Assembly (NCBI RefSeq): GCF_000143415.4
Contig: NW_003314396.1
Span: forward strand, 38,895-102,894
DNA length: 64,000 bases
Direction of reading: 5' to 3'
Source of the DNA: Selaginella moellendorffii
Taxonomy: Eukaryota > Streptophyta > Lycopodiopsida > Selaginellales > Selaginellaceae
The stretch's first letter is position 1; each line of letters opens with the position of its first letter. Of the stretch, positions 21,201 to 30,562 are shown in pieces. A program made the translations under genes and the position numbers. Below the pieces are notes generated by a model. The model searched no databases, was not told the DNA's origin, and saw only the letters and a list, made by a program, of their open reading frames with translations.

Positions 21201-23833
21201 GGAGTCGGAAGCAGGTGACCCACCCGCTATTGCGTTGAAGACCCAGCTGAGCATTTCCCATGCTGCACCTGGAGCTTTCTTTGGATTCGAAAGCTCCATA
21301 GCCGTCTTCAGTTCCTCAGGCACGGGTAAATTGACCTCCCTCAGATCAATTCGATTGGCCTTGTCGAACGAAGCTGGGAAGTCACTCCAGTCCCACTCTG
21401 CTGCAGGACCAATAACAAGGGCGAGTGTGAAGATGCGGACATTCGTCGGTATCTTCTTCTTAGCCATTATCCCATGGATCTCCCGCATCTCCTTGCCTTT
21501 CAACCGAGCCTTCACCTCGTTCAAGGCCTTCCAGAACTTGTGATAGGATTCGGAGTCGTAGATCATATAGTGGACTGAAGATTCCACCTCCGCAAGTCCC
21601 ACCATTAAGTCAATGATGGAGCTGACTTCGTCTGCATGAGTGATCTCCTCGTTTGTGAAGTCCATCACACAAAAGATGTTCTTGACCTGCTCATCTCCGT
21701 GGGAAACGATGCTCCTCCACCTTTGATCCTCATCCGAATTCAAGTATACCCAGTAAGGTTCTCAATAGGCCTCTGCTGCGGGGTCGAGCTGTTTCTGAAG
21801 CCGGCGATCGACATCAATCTTAATGAAATTTGGATACTGATCCAACTTCTCAGCTTTACTTTTCGTGGCATCCCGCAGCAGATCGATGAACTTGGGGGCC
21901 CCCTTCACGTACTCGTCGATGTCTTCATTTGACAACTCCAGCGCTTCCATCATCTCTTGCGTGGTGTCGATGCTCACCCTCTCCACGGCCACTTGCTCGA
22001 AGATCCAATCCTTCAATAGCGCACGAGCTCTCAGAGTCGTGCACAAGTCCTCGTATGTCACAATATGGCCGGGAGTCATTTTGGTCTTGTTGAAGACAAC
22101 CTCACCACGTAGAAGAGCATTAGCCACTGTCAGAAGGTCGTCGTCGTCTAGAGACCGCGAGAAATGCAAGGCATTGAGCTTCAAATCATTGGGCTTCCGG
22201 CCGTCCTCCACACCCATTGAGTTTGGCAACTCCCTGTCATGGTACCTCCTCAGCACATCTACCCATTTGTCAAAAACAACTTTTGTCGCGAGTAGAATGT
22301 TATGGATGCTGAGTGTGTCATTGACCCCCAGTGTTTTCGAGAGAAGACTCGAGAATTCCTGCAATGGAAATGACGTGAGGCCACATGCTATGCCACATAC
22401 AACGAGGCTTACCTGCCAGGCGCTAGTTGCTAGTGCACGTCCTTGTCCTGGTTTTTGTGGCTTCTTCAGTTGAACCCAGAGCTTCCGTGTTCGTGCCAAT
22501 GTCTCGTGCAGACCCGATTTGTAGCACGTTTCTTGCTTGACATTCTGCGCGTGGGAGATGTATATGATAGATCGGAGGGGCGAGTTGCCTTTTATCAGGC
22601 GGACAACTCTTGTCTTGAAGACTTTCTTCACCTCCTCGCCCACCATAATATCCACAACTATCTTTTGCATCGCCAAGCTAGAATGCTGCCCGGAGACGGC
22701 ATAGAACCGGATGTTCTGATCGTCCAACACCTTCCTATTGATCAAGTCTGGAAACCTCATCTCGCCCTTCATTTTTTGGTAGTAGGGGATCACGTCTGCG
22801 ATGTCGGGTGTTACTGGACTTGCCAGCATCTTCTGCTTCAATTTCTCCACCCACTCATCAGATACTAGCCTGTGGTTGTATTTGCTTTGGATGTCGATAC
22901 GGCTCATGTCGATTGTATATACTTTGTTGGAATAGTAACAAGTACTATTATCTGCGACGATTTTTGCTGCCTCTTCTTGCTCTTTCTGCTCTTTGCGGCT
23001 CTTCTTTTTGGTGGGTGTAGTGTTCGAACCCGAGGCAATGGCATCACTGAGTAGCTTCTTTTTTGGAGCAGGAGAGTCGGACGTCGGCTTGAGCTTGACC
23101 ACCGTTTTCTGCTTCGAGGTAGTTTCCAGATCGACCCCCTTCCCCTTCGCTTCGCGAACTGGAGTCACTCTCAACGGCTCAATGTTGGAATATAGTTTTT
23201 GAACATCGCCGTAGGTGAGGTCCGTGGATTCCATGTGATCTTCATAGACCCGCAGCGTCTTTGAAATTGTGGGCCTCCTGGACAACCTCTCCCTAGCTCC
23301 CTCTAGGAATTCCTCATAGCCGCTGCCCCCCTCCGGGAAGCCGCTAGGATGTGCAAGGTGGATCTTGAAGGCAGACGCTGTCTCTACCACAAGTGCCAGT
23401 CCATATTCTTGCATGGAACTGCATGGAGTGTCTGTCACTTGGATGAGGATCCCCATGCATTCTTTTCTCCCACCATCTGTGTTGTACAGCCTCAGATCCT
23501 CGCCTTCCATCCCAAAAGTCCAACTGGTGAGCTCCTCCCCCTTCTCTGCATCCACATTGACAGTGGCTGGAAGAAGAACGCAATTCCTCGCCTGTTCAGA
23601 AATGCACAACAATTAGAGCTGACAGATGAAAAGCTAGTAGCTGGAAATAACGTGAGGCCACACGCCATTCACCACTGCATCAGATGTCTTGAGGCTGCAT
23701 CCTAAGATGGCGTGAGGCTACACACCATCTGTAACCGGACTGCACTCGAGAGCCCAATCGGTGCATGCCAATGTTGCTACTGAATGGCATGTGGCCTCAT
23801 GCCATTTTCTACTTGGCCTAAAAGACTTACCAT
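18226..23833 (-). pseudogene. ParB-like / methyltransferase-like / HAD fusion gene, copy A
   Basis: Eleven exons join in frame to 1,644 codons: ATG 23831-23833, then 22413-23591, 21035-22358, 20898-20984, 20770-20859, 20577-20720, 19993-20529, 19921-19935, 19768-19875, 19136-19720 and 18226-19088, with GT-AG introns. Domain order: unknown N-terminus (2-190); basic KKKSRKEQK stretch (about 196); ParB/sulfiredoxin-like domain (about 224-340, AVSGQHSSLAMQ); unknown helical part; methyltransferase-like region (about 700-810); Lys-rich and acidic EEE/DDD linker (about 840-1120); Pro/Thr-rich linker; FCP1/HAD-like domain (1358-1644; FDLNGVL, LGVWTSMM, IIDDSPIKTAANTHT). Two in-frame stops break this copy: TGA 21762-21764 (CGA in copy C) and TAG 20198-20200 (CAG in copy B). 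The role is unknown. It may regulate transposition or modify element DNA (inference). Confidence 0.85.
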
Positions 23834-24039
23834 TTGAAGCCGAATGGAGGCGTGACAACCAGACTCGCTGGCGAATGTGCACTGTGTGTGCAGCGGATCG
23901 TAGCAGCAAGGCTACTCTGCCACTTACAGTTGGAGAGTGGCGCTGAAATCTCCGGGGACGCCAAGTGGGCTGCGTGTGGGTGGCGGAGTGGGCGGCGGAG
24001 TTGGCGGCGAAGTTAAAAACTGGGTGTGTCTTGAAGTGG

Positions 24040-24180
24040 ACGCCGATGCACACGAGCGCGATGCGAGCGCGAGTGTGATGCAAGCTCGAGTGGACGCTGA
24101 TGCACACGAGAAACCTGTAGAGAAGTGGGAGCGCGAGTGGGAGCGCGATGCGAGCGCGAGTGTGCGAGCGCGAGTACGAA
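24040..24180. repeat. GAGCGCGAGTG-rich array upstream of the fusion gene
   Basis: Short, imperfect direct repeats of GAGCGCGAGTG and GATGCACACGAG lie in the 5' leader or promoter of the fusion gene. Copy B has the counterpart at about 36410-36570. Copy C has lost most of it through a deletion near 58090. Confidence 0.7.
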
Positions 24181-24400
24181 GCAAAATGCAAAACCTAACC
24201 TCACACGCGCGAAATGTCACGACGGTTGGTAATCCCGCCACGTCATCATTTCTCAGACTTGGGCGCCACCATTAATTTCTGGATCGGCGCGCGCATGCGT
24301 GAAATCCAAAAGAAATCCGCAACGTCATCATTCCTCGGACTGCATGCACGCGAAATCCAAAAGAAAGATCATGATTGGGATATCATTTAATACCCTCGCT

Positions 24401-24410
24401 ATATTTATAC
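24401..24410 (-). promoter_or_regulatory. TATA box of the fusion gene, copy A
   Basis: On the minus strand it reads GTATAAATAT, about 570 bp before the start codon at 23833. The same motif is kept at 36168-36177 (copy B) and 57915-57924 (copy C), which supports function. Downstream are repeated TGACG-type blocks near 24230-24335 that may be bZIP sites (inference). Confidence 0.6.
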
Positions 24411-25068
24411 CATGCATGATTGGATATTCCAAAGCATCTTGTATTTCCAAAAATGCCAGATGTTCAGCTAAATAAATTGTCAGAGGATGACGTTCAAGCA
24501 TGTGGGCTCATGCAATTTTGATCCCAAAAAATGCACCAAAAAATGCTCGGCGTCATCTGGCATTATCTCTTGAATGGCGTGGGGCCACATGCCATTTTCA
24601 GGAGCACATAGGAGTATATTCCTAGAATATTCTGACATGCGCGAGATTGTTTTGTGTTTTCTGGAGATCCAACCGTTAGATCGCAACTAGATTTTACAGA
24701 ATGGTATACAATGTCCTTCTTGATGACCCTGCAAAGAAGCATCTCGATCAGACACCACATGAGACCATACGAGCCTTACAATGTTTCAGGGGCATTTGCC
24801 ATAGATCCGACCGTTATTTTGCTCCAAGATTCTACAGTTTGGTGTGCATTGACCTTTCCATCGACACTGCAAAGGGACATCACAATCAGATGCGGGATCA
24901 CAAGAAACCAACTTCACTAACTCTGGTTTCACCAAGATCTACGTAAGGAGTTATGAAATGAAAGGACCCTCTCTATTGAAATGTGTTTATGGTCCTAGGG
25001 GCATTGTGACATATCAAAGGATTTTGCATCAAGTTCTGTATTTGCATGTTTATCAAGCTACTGAATTG

Positions 25069-25101
25069 CTAAACCCTAAACCCTAAACCCTAACCCTAAA
25101 C
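25069..25101 (+). repeat. interstitial telomere-type tract (CCCTAAA)n, copy A
   Basis: Four CCCTAAA-type units, one with a base missing, lie between the two divergent genes. Copy B keeps it at 35476-35502. Copy C lost it in a 0.9-kb deletion. The length is too short for a telomere. It resembles the telo-box of plant promoters. Confidence 0.85.
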
Positions 25102-25839
25102 ATGTGGCAAATGCTGCGTGAAGAAAGATGCCCTTTCTGGGCAAATGCTGTAAGAGGCAGATGCCGAGCAAATGTATCTCAGGCTAGCGAAGGGGACAAA
25201 CGAAAGCTAGCTATAAATATGACGGGATGCAAATAGATTACTAGGCTGGTCCTGCGAAAATCAAAAACCATAATTGAAAACATTGAAAATGCAAAAAGAA
25301 AGGTTTATAATATTTTTGAATTTTAAGCAACCAAAGGAATGTAAGTAGGGCATGTGTTTGTAAGTTTAAAAATGCCTCAGCCATATAAATTCCCAAGTAA
25401 ATAAAGCTGTTTCTATTTTTGGTACAGGTAAACTTTATAGCGTGTGGGCTCATGCAATTTTGAACCCAAAAATGCACCAAAAGATGCTCGACTAGCATTA
25501 TTCTTTGAATGGCATGTGGCCTTATATTGCCATAAATGAACGTACACACACAGCATAATTATTCCTTTACACGGCGAATAATCTTGGCGCGGATCGCTGA
25601 CATGGCATGGCAAAGTTCGAATCACTGACATGGCACAGCTGGATCGAGGCAAGGACATGATGTGACAAAGTTCAACCTCCGACAGCAAAGTCTAGAAGCT
25701 ACTCAGTTTGAAATTTGTCAGAGGAATCATAAGATCTGGTTTGTCAGAGGATTTGATGTGACGTTCAAGCGTGTGTTATTTTTGAATTCTCGAACTCATT
25801 CCTAGGTCTATCATTTTTGTGCGCCGTATTCTTGGTTCC

Positions 25840-26040
25840 ACTGAGCGCAGTGAGCGCTGCTTGTGTAAGCGGCGTTGTGAGCTGTGGTTTATGCGTCTAC
25901 AAGCGGTTGCGGCATTGCGAGCGCCATTGCGAGCGGCAGTTTATGCGAGTGGCAGTTTGTGCGAGCGGTGCTACGAGCAGTTGCGGTGTTGTGAGCGGCA
26001 CTACGAGTAGTTGCGGTGTTGCAAGCGGCACTGTCTTTGG
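25840..26040. repeat. GCGAGCGGC/TTGCGG-rich array upstream of the transposase
   Basis: Repeated units such as GCGAGCGGCAGTTTATGCG and GTTGCGGTGTTG run for about 200 bp. The counterpart in copy C is 57170-57365. The element thus has a GCGAGCG-type array on each side of its centre, one before each gene. Confidence 0.7.
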
Positions 26041-26148
26041 TGTGGCTACCGCTTCCTCTTGATATTCGGCACTTGTGCTTCCTGGTATGTTCACCATGGA
26101 ATGGTTTAGGACCACATTTAGAAATGGCATGAGGCCACATGCCATCTT

Positions 26149-26248
26149 NNNNNNNNNNNNNNNNNNNNNNNNNNNNNNNNNNNNNNNNNNNNNNNNNNNN
26201 NNNNNNNNNNNNNNNNNNNNNNNNNNNNNNNNNNNNNNNNNNNNNNNN
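26149..26248. other. assembly gap (100 N)
   Basis: Exactly 100 N, so a placeholder and not a measured length. Copy C shows that the sequence before the gap should continue with GGGCCCTTGC and not with the transposase start that follows the gap here. Confidence 0.99.
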
Positions 26249-27022
26249 AAGGCAACAACAACATTTACCCCGACGACCATCTCTCCTCGTTCAATAGCGA
26301 CCACATTCCCATCGAAGACAGTCTCTACTGATACAGCAGCATTGCCTTCCCCAAGCCTTTGACAGTGTATAACAAAGTTCCGATCCATAGACACAAGGGT
26401 CCCTTTTGCAACTCTCTTCCCACCATTCAAAATGTAAACCTTTTCCCCAACCCTGAAGGCCATTCTGAAAGTGCAGAAAAGAAGTTAAGACCATACAAAA
26501 AATGATTGGAGAATGGCCTAAATCATAACATACCAAATAGCATGAGGCCACATGCCATTATTCAAACATGCTATTGACACCCACGTGAAATTTCGCATTC
26601 ACAAAATTGGCATGAGCCCTCATGCCATTAGTGGTACCACTAATGGCATGAGGGCTCATGCCAATTTTGTGAATGCGAAATTTCACGTGGGTGTCAATAG
26701 CATGTTTGAATAATGGCATGTGGCCTCATGCTATTTGGTATGTTATGATTTAGGCCATTCTCCAATCATTTTTTGTATGGTCTTAACTTCTTTTCTGCAC
26801 TTTCAGAATGGCCTTCAGGGTTGGGGAAAAGGTTTACATTTTGAATGGTGGGAAGAGAGTTGCAAAAGGGACCCTTGTGTCTATGGATCGGAACTTTGTT
26901 ATACACTGTCAAAGGCTTGGGGAAGGCAATGCTGCTGTATCAGTAGAGACTGTCTTCGATGGGAATGTGGTCGCTATTGAACGAGGAGAGATGGTCGTCG
27001 GGGTAAATGTTGTTGTTGCCTT
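26249..27022. repeat. perfect inverted repeat, 387-bp arms, centre GTGGTACCAC
   Basis: The left arm 26249-26635 is the reverse complement of 26636-27022, which holds the transposase promoter and first codons. The left arm ends exactly at the N gap. Copy C has a single copy of this DNA (56607-56985) and no GTGGTACCAC centre. It could be a real foldback or a chimeric clone. Confidence 0.9.
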
Positions 27023-29946
27023 GAAAAATCTGCAGAAGAAAGCAGATGTTGGGGACAGCGCAAGTGCGACGCATGTTCCCTCTGTGGATCTTAAGAACCG
27101 TGCTACATGGATTTAGGCAAAGGTGTTTCTAAACAACCCCGAGGGGGAGGTGGTAGCTGAGGGCTTAGCCACAGTTGTCGATCCAAGAGATGCGGTTGCT
27201 AATCAAGAATTGGGCTGGGATGATATTGGAGTTGCAATTTTAGAGGTTGTTGACACAGAAGAAAACAGTCTGACTATTGGAAGCATTGTGCGGTGGAAAT
27301 TGAGGCATTTAGTGTTTGAGAATGTGAAGGATTCACAATCAAACACCACTACAACTGATGACAGAACATCTCTTCATGGGAAAAGAAAGTACACCTTCCT
27401 ACAGCGCAGCCAAAGGGATCTGAGCAACGAACCGAAAAGGCAGAAAATGGCGATGGAGGTTCGAATGGTCTCGACAGTTGCTTGTTGCAAGAGGAGGTGC
27501 TGTCAACATGCTGATTGGGATGCTATTGAAGAGGAGAGAGCAAGATACAAGACATTGTCCTGGAAGGCAGCTCGCAATTTTGTGTATGAGGCATTACGGT
27601 CATCTGTTGATGCTTCAGAACATCAGGTGGGGGGCATGGTCTTCCAGAGGGGTTTGGTCTGCATGAAGGCATGGAGAATCATTTATGGAGTCCCTCGAAC
27701 CACATTCTACAGAATCAAAACTGAGTTCGAGGAACAAAGGGTTCAACAGGCAGTCCATGGGAACGACGGTACGCACAAAACCAGGGGTCATGTTGTATAT
27801 GGAGAGGCAATCTTCAAGAGGTTTGTCGAGACATGTAGCGAGCAGCAACCACATAAAACCCGCCTCTTGGAAGATGGAACACGAGACACCCAACGAGTTC
27901 TCCCTTCCATGTATACCAAGGGGGCCATATTGGAAGATGTGAATCGGGAACTCCAGAGTAATGGCTACAGGAAGCTGAGCCAATCTAGATTTAGTAGATT
28001 GTGGAGCAACAGGTTCAGGGATGTGAGTATAGGAAAGTACTCCAGCTTTTCAAAGTGTGACGAGTGCACTGCTATCAAAATGGCTTTGTCGAAGAATTCT
28101 TGCAGCGCTCAAGAGCAAGAGACGTTGGTTAGAAGGCGGCTCGACCACAACATCGAGCAGAGAAGCTGCAGGACTGCATATTATCATAACAGGATTCTCT
28201 CCATGGAGAGACCTGACTCTTACCTCTACATCATCCACGACAAAATGGACCAGAAAAAGACGTGCTTACCTCGACTCAATCCTGCCCCCAAGGCAATCTC
28301 TTCATCCATGCAGCTGCCTGTGTCTCTGTTTGGCATAATCGCTCATGGGCATGGTGCCCAGAACTATGGGAACTTCTTTGTACCTCTATGGGGTGGCGGG
28401 GGTGCAAACATGATGATTGCGTCCCTAGCAAAACACTTAAGGTCTCTGCAAAGTGCGCAGACTGAGCTGAACGGCCAACCCTTGCATAAGGCCCTTGTCG
28501 ATCGAACCCCATACAGGGTTCAGCTGGAGGAGGAGCAAAGGCTTGCAGTATCGCGTGGGGCCCCATGCCATCCCAGTGAATATGTTGGCCGTCAGATTGT
28601 AGGGTTATCACGTGAGGCCTCATGCCATTCCGACGAGGCTGGTCGCCCTGTGAATGCACAGCCTCATCCAAACGAAGCAGAATCTCAAGGAAGTTCTTGC
28701 GGCCAATGTGGCCTTCCACCCCATCTTCTGCTCCAAACAGACAATGCTGGCAGTGAGAACAAAAACATGTACGTCTTCGCGTACTTGGCGATGCTTGTTG
28801 CCAAAGGCATATTTGAAACGGTTACACTTGGCTTTCTCATGGTTGGGCACACTCATGAAGACGTCGATGCCATGTTCAGTCACCTGGCAGAGTCCCTCCG
28901 GCGATCCAATGTCCTCACCCTCCCACAACTCTACGATGAATTCCAAAATTGCATCAAAGGCACTGTTGAAGCTGCACTTGTGACAGAGGTTCCAGACTTT
29001 AAGGGGTTTGTAAGAGGCTACATCAGGGACGGATCCGAAACGCTGATTGGCCACTCCAAGCCTCTTCAGTTTCATTTCAGCATGCGTGACGGTGCTCCAG
29101 TGATGAGGTACAAGATGAGAGAATGGGACACAGTGTGGCTGCCAGTGGACGGCATTGAACTCTTCAAGAGAGATCCCATAACTTGGGAACCTATGATTCC
29201 TCAGGGTTCCCCACGGCCGATGCACCCGGATGGACTCAAAGACCAGGAAAGTATAGTGGCCGGGATTAGACAGCATATTGCCTTCTGGAAGAGGGGGTTG
29301 GTGTTTGGTGGAGAATCCTATTTTAAGAGGTGCAAGCCTTTGCTCGAATACTGGGAGAAGATTATATCTACTATCCAAAATGGGCCGGTTGTATATGAAG
29401 AATTGGAAGAGTCCTTTTGGCCAGAACCCAGAGCACCAGATAGTAGCGGAACAATGTCCTCTGGAAATGCAGTGACAGATAACGATGTTGAGGATCACTA
29501 TTGTGGGCCGAGGAACAAGAAGCCGGATTCAGCATTCAATCCAGTACAAGTCTGCAAGGGAATGGTCGTGCTTGTCAGACCCAGTAATAAAAAACAAATG
29601 ATATGGGTGGGGCGCTGCATCACTGATGCAGAGGAGGACGCGGAAACTAACTCCTTCAATGTAACTGTGGAGTGGTTCAAGCCAAGTTCCGGATATACGA
29701 AGGATTGCCTAGAAAAGAGATGGGTGCTGAATCCAAGGGATCCCAGCATGAGCATATCGGTGGATAATGTTGTGCATGGTTGGATGCGGAAGCAGAGTGC
29801 CACCATCACCTTGCCAGACCGTGCAAGAGATGCAGCAAGAGCATTCATAACCCGGGTTCAAGGTGAGATTTAATATTCCTTTACTAAGTTTCTAATGTAT
29901 TTTATTTCAAGGTGAACAATCCGAATCTGAATCAGAGGAGGCGTGA
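26808..29946 (+). pseudogene. DDE-type transposase, copy A (one in-frame stop)
   Basis: Two exons, 26808-29862 and 29912-29946, joined across a 49-nt GT-AG intron, give 1,029 codons. The only break is TAG at 27114-27116 (CAG in copy C). The N-terminus (about 1-185) holds two tandem repeats of a beta-rich module with VAKGTLVSMD and VAEGLATVVDP, resembling the DUF8039-type module of plant transposases (from memory). Next come a Cys/Lys-rich region, a CDECTAIKMAL knuckle (about 417), and an RNase-H-like core with D478 (HDKMDQKK), D645 (LLQTDNAGSENKN) and E684/D685/D687 (MVGHTHEDVDAMFSHL). The core resembles DUF7869-type proteins. The C-terminus is acidic (GEQSESESEEA). Two palindromes lie inside the frame at 28550 and 28607. 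It should cut and insert the element; it acts in the nucleus. Confidence 0.87.
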
Positions 29947-30538
29947 TGGCATGTGGCCCTTTGCACTAGTATATCTTAATACTGGTCTGAGAAATAGAAT
30001 GGCATGTGCCCTCAGGCCTTTTACTAAATCACCTTTGAAAGAAATGCAAGCCTCTATGTCGTAAAAAAAAGGTACTAGAGAAATTCCTTAATAATATGAA
30101 TGTTATTTAGTTTCATGAAAATACACTAAGGGTCAAATGAGTTAAATGACTTCTCCAGACTAGCAATGCCTCTTGCTACACCTTCACAATTAGATTCGTT
30201 AGAAAAAGATAACATTGAATAATATCTAAATGTTCTCACCATTAAGTTATATGTCTGGCTAATAGGAATGACGTTCATCTTGGAAAGCTCACCACACGCT
30301 CAATGAACAAACAAATAGTGTGTGCGCGCATGCCATCGCTCTTCTTTAGCTTCAGATTCGGCTTGTTCACCTTGACAATGAGATTTATTATACAACCAGA
30401 TGGACTCAGTCTGGACACAAAGTCACCGCGCTAGTCACCATGCCCCAGATATGTCTAGCCCCTGGACAAAAAACATATAATTTCACGTCATTTTCAAATA
30501 CTTGAAAATTTGTATCTAGTCCCATTTTACTGAATAAA

Positions 30539-30562
30539 TCCCACTTTAACGAAATAGAGCTT
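30539..30562. repeat. terminal inverted repeat, right end of copy A
   Basis: It ends CGAAATAGAGCTT and is the exact 24-bp reverse complement of 53064-53087 (copy C), and identical to 42756-42779 (copy B). The next base outward differs in each copy, which fixes the element edge. Confidence 0.88.

Larger units (their letters stand above)
18170..30340. repeat. dispersed 22-24 bp palindromes of copy A
   Basis: The consensus is ATGGCATG-N6-CATGCCAT, where the middle is usually AGGCCT or a one-base variant and A/G swaps occur in CATG/CGTG. Starts: 18170, 19247, 19322, 20539, 20730, 20871, 22370, 23647, 23707, 23784, 24574, 25509, 26124, 26538, two around 26608-26662, 26712, 28550 and 28607. Weaker or half copies lie near 17882, 24497, 25436, 29946, 30000 and 30328. 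None is found in the two host genes or in the LTR elements. Confidence 0.9.
17870..30562. mobile_element. large DNA transposon, copy A (left end truncated)
   Basis: It contains, left to right, the ParB-like/HAD fusion gene (minus), a 2.9-kb central region with promoter, telomere-type tract and palindromes, a 100-N gap, an inverted repeat, the transposase gene (plus), and a 24-bp terminal inverted repeat at 30539-30562. Comparison with copy B shows that about 105 bp, including the left terminal repeat, is missing at 17870. On the right it interrupts a minus-strand Gypsy pol. The identity of the element rests on shared order and near-identical sequence with copies B and C, and on the terminal repeat found at three ends (30562, 42779, 53064). 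I do not recognise the family. Confidence 0.88.

Noticed and set aside
21865-23705. Several plus-strand frames of 60-200 aa over the fusion gene
   Set aside because: Antisense shadows of exons 2 and 3. They repeat in all copies only because the coding strand is conserved.
25069-25101. Chromosome end or telomere fusion
   Set aside because: Only four units, at the same place in two transposon copies, so the tract belongs to the element.
28550-28578. A 29-nt intron in the transposase (GTATCG to CCCAG)
   Set aside because: Too short for splicing, not a multiple of three, and removal would shift the frame.
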